DNA from: Prado023 sp049688395
GTDB taxonomy: Bacteria; Actinomycetota; Actinomycetes; S36-B12; CAIYMF01
Assembly: GCA_049688395.1 (NCBI GenBank)
Contig: JBAVKQ010000039.1
Coordinates: 1-64,000, forward strand
Direction of reading: 5' to 3'
DNA length: 64,000 nucleotides
This document shows positions 62,099 to 64,000 of this stretch, one piece after another. The position numbers and the translations under genes were made by a program. Numbering within the stretch: the first letter of the stretch is position 1; each line of letters opens with the position of its first letter. The notes beneath the pieces were generated by a model that searched no databases, was not told the origin of the DNA, and saw nothing but the letters and a program-made list of their open reading frames with translations.

Positions 62099-63277
62099 GT
62101 GAACGCACTGGATATCGGCCGGATCGCGTTGGGTCTGGTGGTGCTCGTCGGTGGTGGTGAACTCCTGGTTCGCGGCGCTTCGGCGTTGGCGGCCCGGTGG
62201 GGGCTGAGCCGCCTGGTCGTGGGACTGACGGTCGTCGCGGTCGGGACCTCGGCGCCGGAGTTCGCGGTCACCGTCGGCGCGGTGCTGCGTGACGAAACGG
62301 ATTTGGCGGTCGGCAATGTGGTCGGGTCCAACATCGCCAACGTGCTGCTCATCCTGGGCCTGGCCGCGGTGGTCCTGCCCTTGGCGGTCAAGGCACAACT
62401 CGTCCGCGTCGAAGTGCCTGCGATGATCGTGTTCTCCGGGGTGTTCCTGCTGTGTGCCCTGGACGGGCGCGTCTCCACCCTGGACGGGCTCTTGCTGCTC
62501 GGTCTGTGGCTGGCCCACACCACCGTGACCGTGGTCCTGAGCCGCCGCGACACCGCACCGTCAACTGCACGCCGCGACCAGGTTGACACCCCTGACCAGA
62601 GACCGCCCGAACCGACGCAGGACGGTTCCTCGACCGGCGACTCGGACTCGGGGGCGGCCCGGCCCCCGAAAGGCACACTCAGTGTGCTGCTCATCGCGGC
62701 CGGTATCGCCCTGCTCGTCGCAGGAGCCAACCTGTTGGTCACCGGCGCCGTGAACACCGCGACCTCCCTGGGGGTCGACGGCCTGGTCATCGGACTCACC
62801 GTGGTCGCGGTCGGCACCTCACTACCCGAACTGGTCACCTCCATGGTCGCTGCGATCCGCGGCGAATCGGACATCGCGATCGGTAACGTGGTGGGCAGCT
62901 GCATCGCCAACATCGGGCTCGTCCTGGCCGTCCCCGTCGTCTTCTCCGGCGGTGGGATCCCCGTCGCGCCCGCCGCGATTGCCCTGGACATCCCGTTGAT
63001 GGTGGCCACTGCCCTCGTCGTGTTGCCCATCGTTTTCACCGGGTTCACCGTGCAACGGTGGGAAGGCGCACTGTTCGTCGCGCTCTACGTCGCCTACGCG
63101 ACCTACCTCGTGCTCAACGCCACCGGACATCAGGCCCTGACCGGGTTCACCCAGACCATGGTGTTCTTCGTCCTGCCCCTCATCGTGGTCACCCTCATCA
63201 CCACCCTCGTCCACGACCTGCACCGTCGAGCCACCCGGCACAACGCCCCTGCCGAACCCAAAGGAGAGGCTGCATAG
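62099..63277 (+). CDS. CaCA-family calcium/sodium antiporter (YrbG type)
   Basis: The 392-residue membrane protein has two homologous halves, each with an alpha-repeat: VGTSAPEFAVTVGAVL...GNVVGSNIANVLLILG and VGTSLPELVTSMVAAI...GNVVGSCIANIGLVLA, the ion-binding signature of Na+/Ca2+ exchangers. About ten helices are visible, with a Thr/Pro/Asp-rich cytoplasmic loop (about 157-195) between halves. It exchanges Ca2+ or Na+ across the membrane. Start GTG 62099. The stop codon TAG runs straight into a MITE-type inverted-repeat end. Confidence 0.93.
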   Translation: MNALDIGRIALGLVVLVGGGELLVRGASALAARWGLSRLVVGLTVVAVGTSAPEFAVTVGAVLRDETDLAVGNVVGSNIANVLLILGLAAVVLPLAVKAQLVRVEVPAMIVFSGVFLLCALDGRVSTLDGLLLLGLWLAHTTVTVVLSRRDTAPSTARRDQVDTPDQRPPEPTQDGSSTGDSDSGAARPPKGTLSVLLIAAGIALLVAGANLLVTGAVNTATSLGVDGLVIGLTVVAVGTSLPELVTSMVAAIRGESDIAIGNVVGSCIANIGLVLAVPVVFSGGGIPVAPAAIALDIPLMVATALVVLPIVFTGFTVQRWEGALFVALYVAYATYLVLNATGHQALTGFTQTMVFFVLPLIVVTLITTLVHDLHRRATRHNAPAEPKGEAA

Positions 63278-63312
63278 GGGTGTTGGCAAGGGGCGGCCCG
63301 ACGAAGTGCCGT
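63277..63312. repeat. Single end related to the MITE-like element
   Basis: GGGGTGTTGGCAAGGGGCGG to ACGAAGTGCC matches the terminal repeats at 37511 and 37782 in order and spacing, with two to three extra bases. No partner end is seen before the window end. The next 63,313-63,663 has no accepted gene; a minus-strand frame (VGAVLLSRTVGLPSWMPQRW) looks protein-like and could be an element remnant. Confidence 0.65.
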
Positions 63313-63663
63313 TCTGTGTGTCCTGGCCCACGGGGCCCGGCTTCTCCGGCCGCCGTGTCCAGCTGATTGGCTCTGGGTAGGCCCTGGGGCCAGTGCGTGC
63401 TGGTGTTCGTCGCGATGTTGGGAGGATGGCGGACCTCAGCCGACGACTGGCTCTGGGCTCCGACCACGTTGCATGCCCATCACTTGGGCTTGGGCATGCT
63501 CTCGCAGCCGTGGGAGGGCCGGTGTCGATTCTCGAACTCCCGCCAGCGCTGGGGCATCCAAGAAGGCAGCCCGACCGTCCGCGACAGCAGGACGGCGCCG
63601 ACCTTCCAGAGACGTCGAGGGACGTCTCGTGCGCATTCCGCCTTTGAGTCGGACAATGGAGGG

Positions 63664-64000
63664 ATGGAATCGAACGTGGACATGGACCCGACCACCCGGC
63701 ACCGGGCCCAACCGGTGCGTGCCCGGCGCCTGCGCTGGACCGCAGCGGCCGCGGGGGCAGCGCTGCTGCTTGGCGGCTGTGGGGCAGCCGATGTCGCCCA
63801 GCAGAAGGCCGAGCAGGCCGTGGACGCCATCGGCGGGTCGGCGCGGGCGCAAGCCGAGGCGCTGCTCGACGAGGCGGTGGGCGCCCTGCCTGGCGCGCAA
63901 CTGCAGGTCTCGGCTGAGAACCGTGCCGCCTTCGAGGACCTGCGTACGGAGCTCGAGCAGGTCAACAGCCAGGCCGTCGCCCTCCTAGTGGCACCGCAGG
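63664..64000 (+). CDS. Lipoprotein, cut by the window end
   Basis: The frame open to the end of the window starts with a basic leader (RARRLRWTAAAAGAALLLGG), a lipobox ending LLGGC (Cys39) and a helical, Gln/Glu/Ala-rich mature part (VAQQKAEQAVDAIGGSARAQ). It should be lipidated and anchored outside the membrane. ATG 63664 or 63682. No family assigned from the visible part. Confidence 0.7.
   Translation, partial: MESNVDMDPTTRHRAQPVRARRLRWTAAAAGAALLLGGCGAADVAQQKAEQAVDAIGGSARAQAEALLDEAVGALPGAQLQVSAENRAAFEDLRTELEQVNSQAVALLVAPQ

Overview
The window is high-GC throughout and carries typical actinobacterial content: a Pup-proteasome locus (ARC and Dop relatives), a LacI-controlled sugar locus, RNase J, RF3, a SNF2/SWIM pair, an actinorhodopsin-type rhodopsin, TadE-like pilus genes and many GTG starts with AGGAGG-type ribosome sites. 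I read it as an actinobacterial chromosome; genus cannot be fixed from the sequence alone.

Layout. 0-16.5 kb is mostly stable chromosome: a PaiB-like FMN protein; a carbohydrate locus (GH3 glycosidase, a convergent 1,151-residue GH94-like protein, a LacI regulator with palindromic operators and the relic of a GH1 beta-glucosidase); an AlaA-type aminotransferase; a HhH-GPD glycosylase; DUF2254 and DUF1622 membrane proteins; an FG-GAP protein; a metallophosphoesterase and a Fic protein in one transcription unit. Two copies of a 180-bp nested-palindrome element lie here. 16.6-19.4 kb is a decayed Pup-proteasome locus: an ARC ATPase gene broken by frameshifts and a deletion, then an internally shortened Dop. 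19.7-28 kb is again ordinary: SNF2 helicase + SWIM protein, RNase J, RF3, DksA/TraR-type and YCII proteins.

28.6-41.5 kb is an accessory region: a complete tyrosine recombinase, a MntA/HepT (MNT-HEPN) toxin-antitoxin pair, a methyltransferase pseudogene, a tightly overlapping TadE/LysM/Flp-like pilus cluster with several broken members and no TadA/B/C motor genes, a MscS channel, a 272-bp MITE-like element with 35-bp inverted ends, a recombinase 3' fragment, and a second inverted copy of that recombinase end about 2.3 kb away, so that the two bracket a cassette holding a Flp-like pilin, an epimerase relic and a DUF6191 gene. A truncated IS3-type element ends exactly where a rhodopsin gene begins without its first two helices.

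41.5-45.7 kb is a light-related cluster: the truncated proton-pump-type rhodopsin, a SAM methyltransferase, an Fe-S bacterial cryptochrome/(6-4) photolyase-like protein and a YbjT-like NAD(P)-binding protein. 45.9-64 kb holds metabolic and envelope genes (SnoaL-like, membrane protein, serine hydrolase, two MDR oxidoreductases with a TetR regulator and a palindromic operator, a D-erythronate-type dehydrogenase with a four-carbon sugar-acid kinase, a GDPD-like protein, alpha/beta hydrolase, GT4 glycosyltransferase, Ca/Na antiporter, a lipoprotein cut by the window end) interspersed with relics (carbonic anhydrase, quinone oxidoreductase, DUF6398).

The number of frameshifted or truncated genes is high. 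Most sit in accessory or junction regions beside intact housekeeping genes, which favours real decay, but indel errors in the assembly cannot be excluded from the sequence alone.
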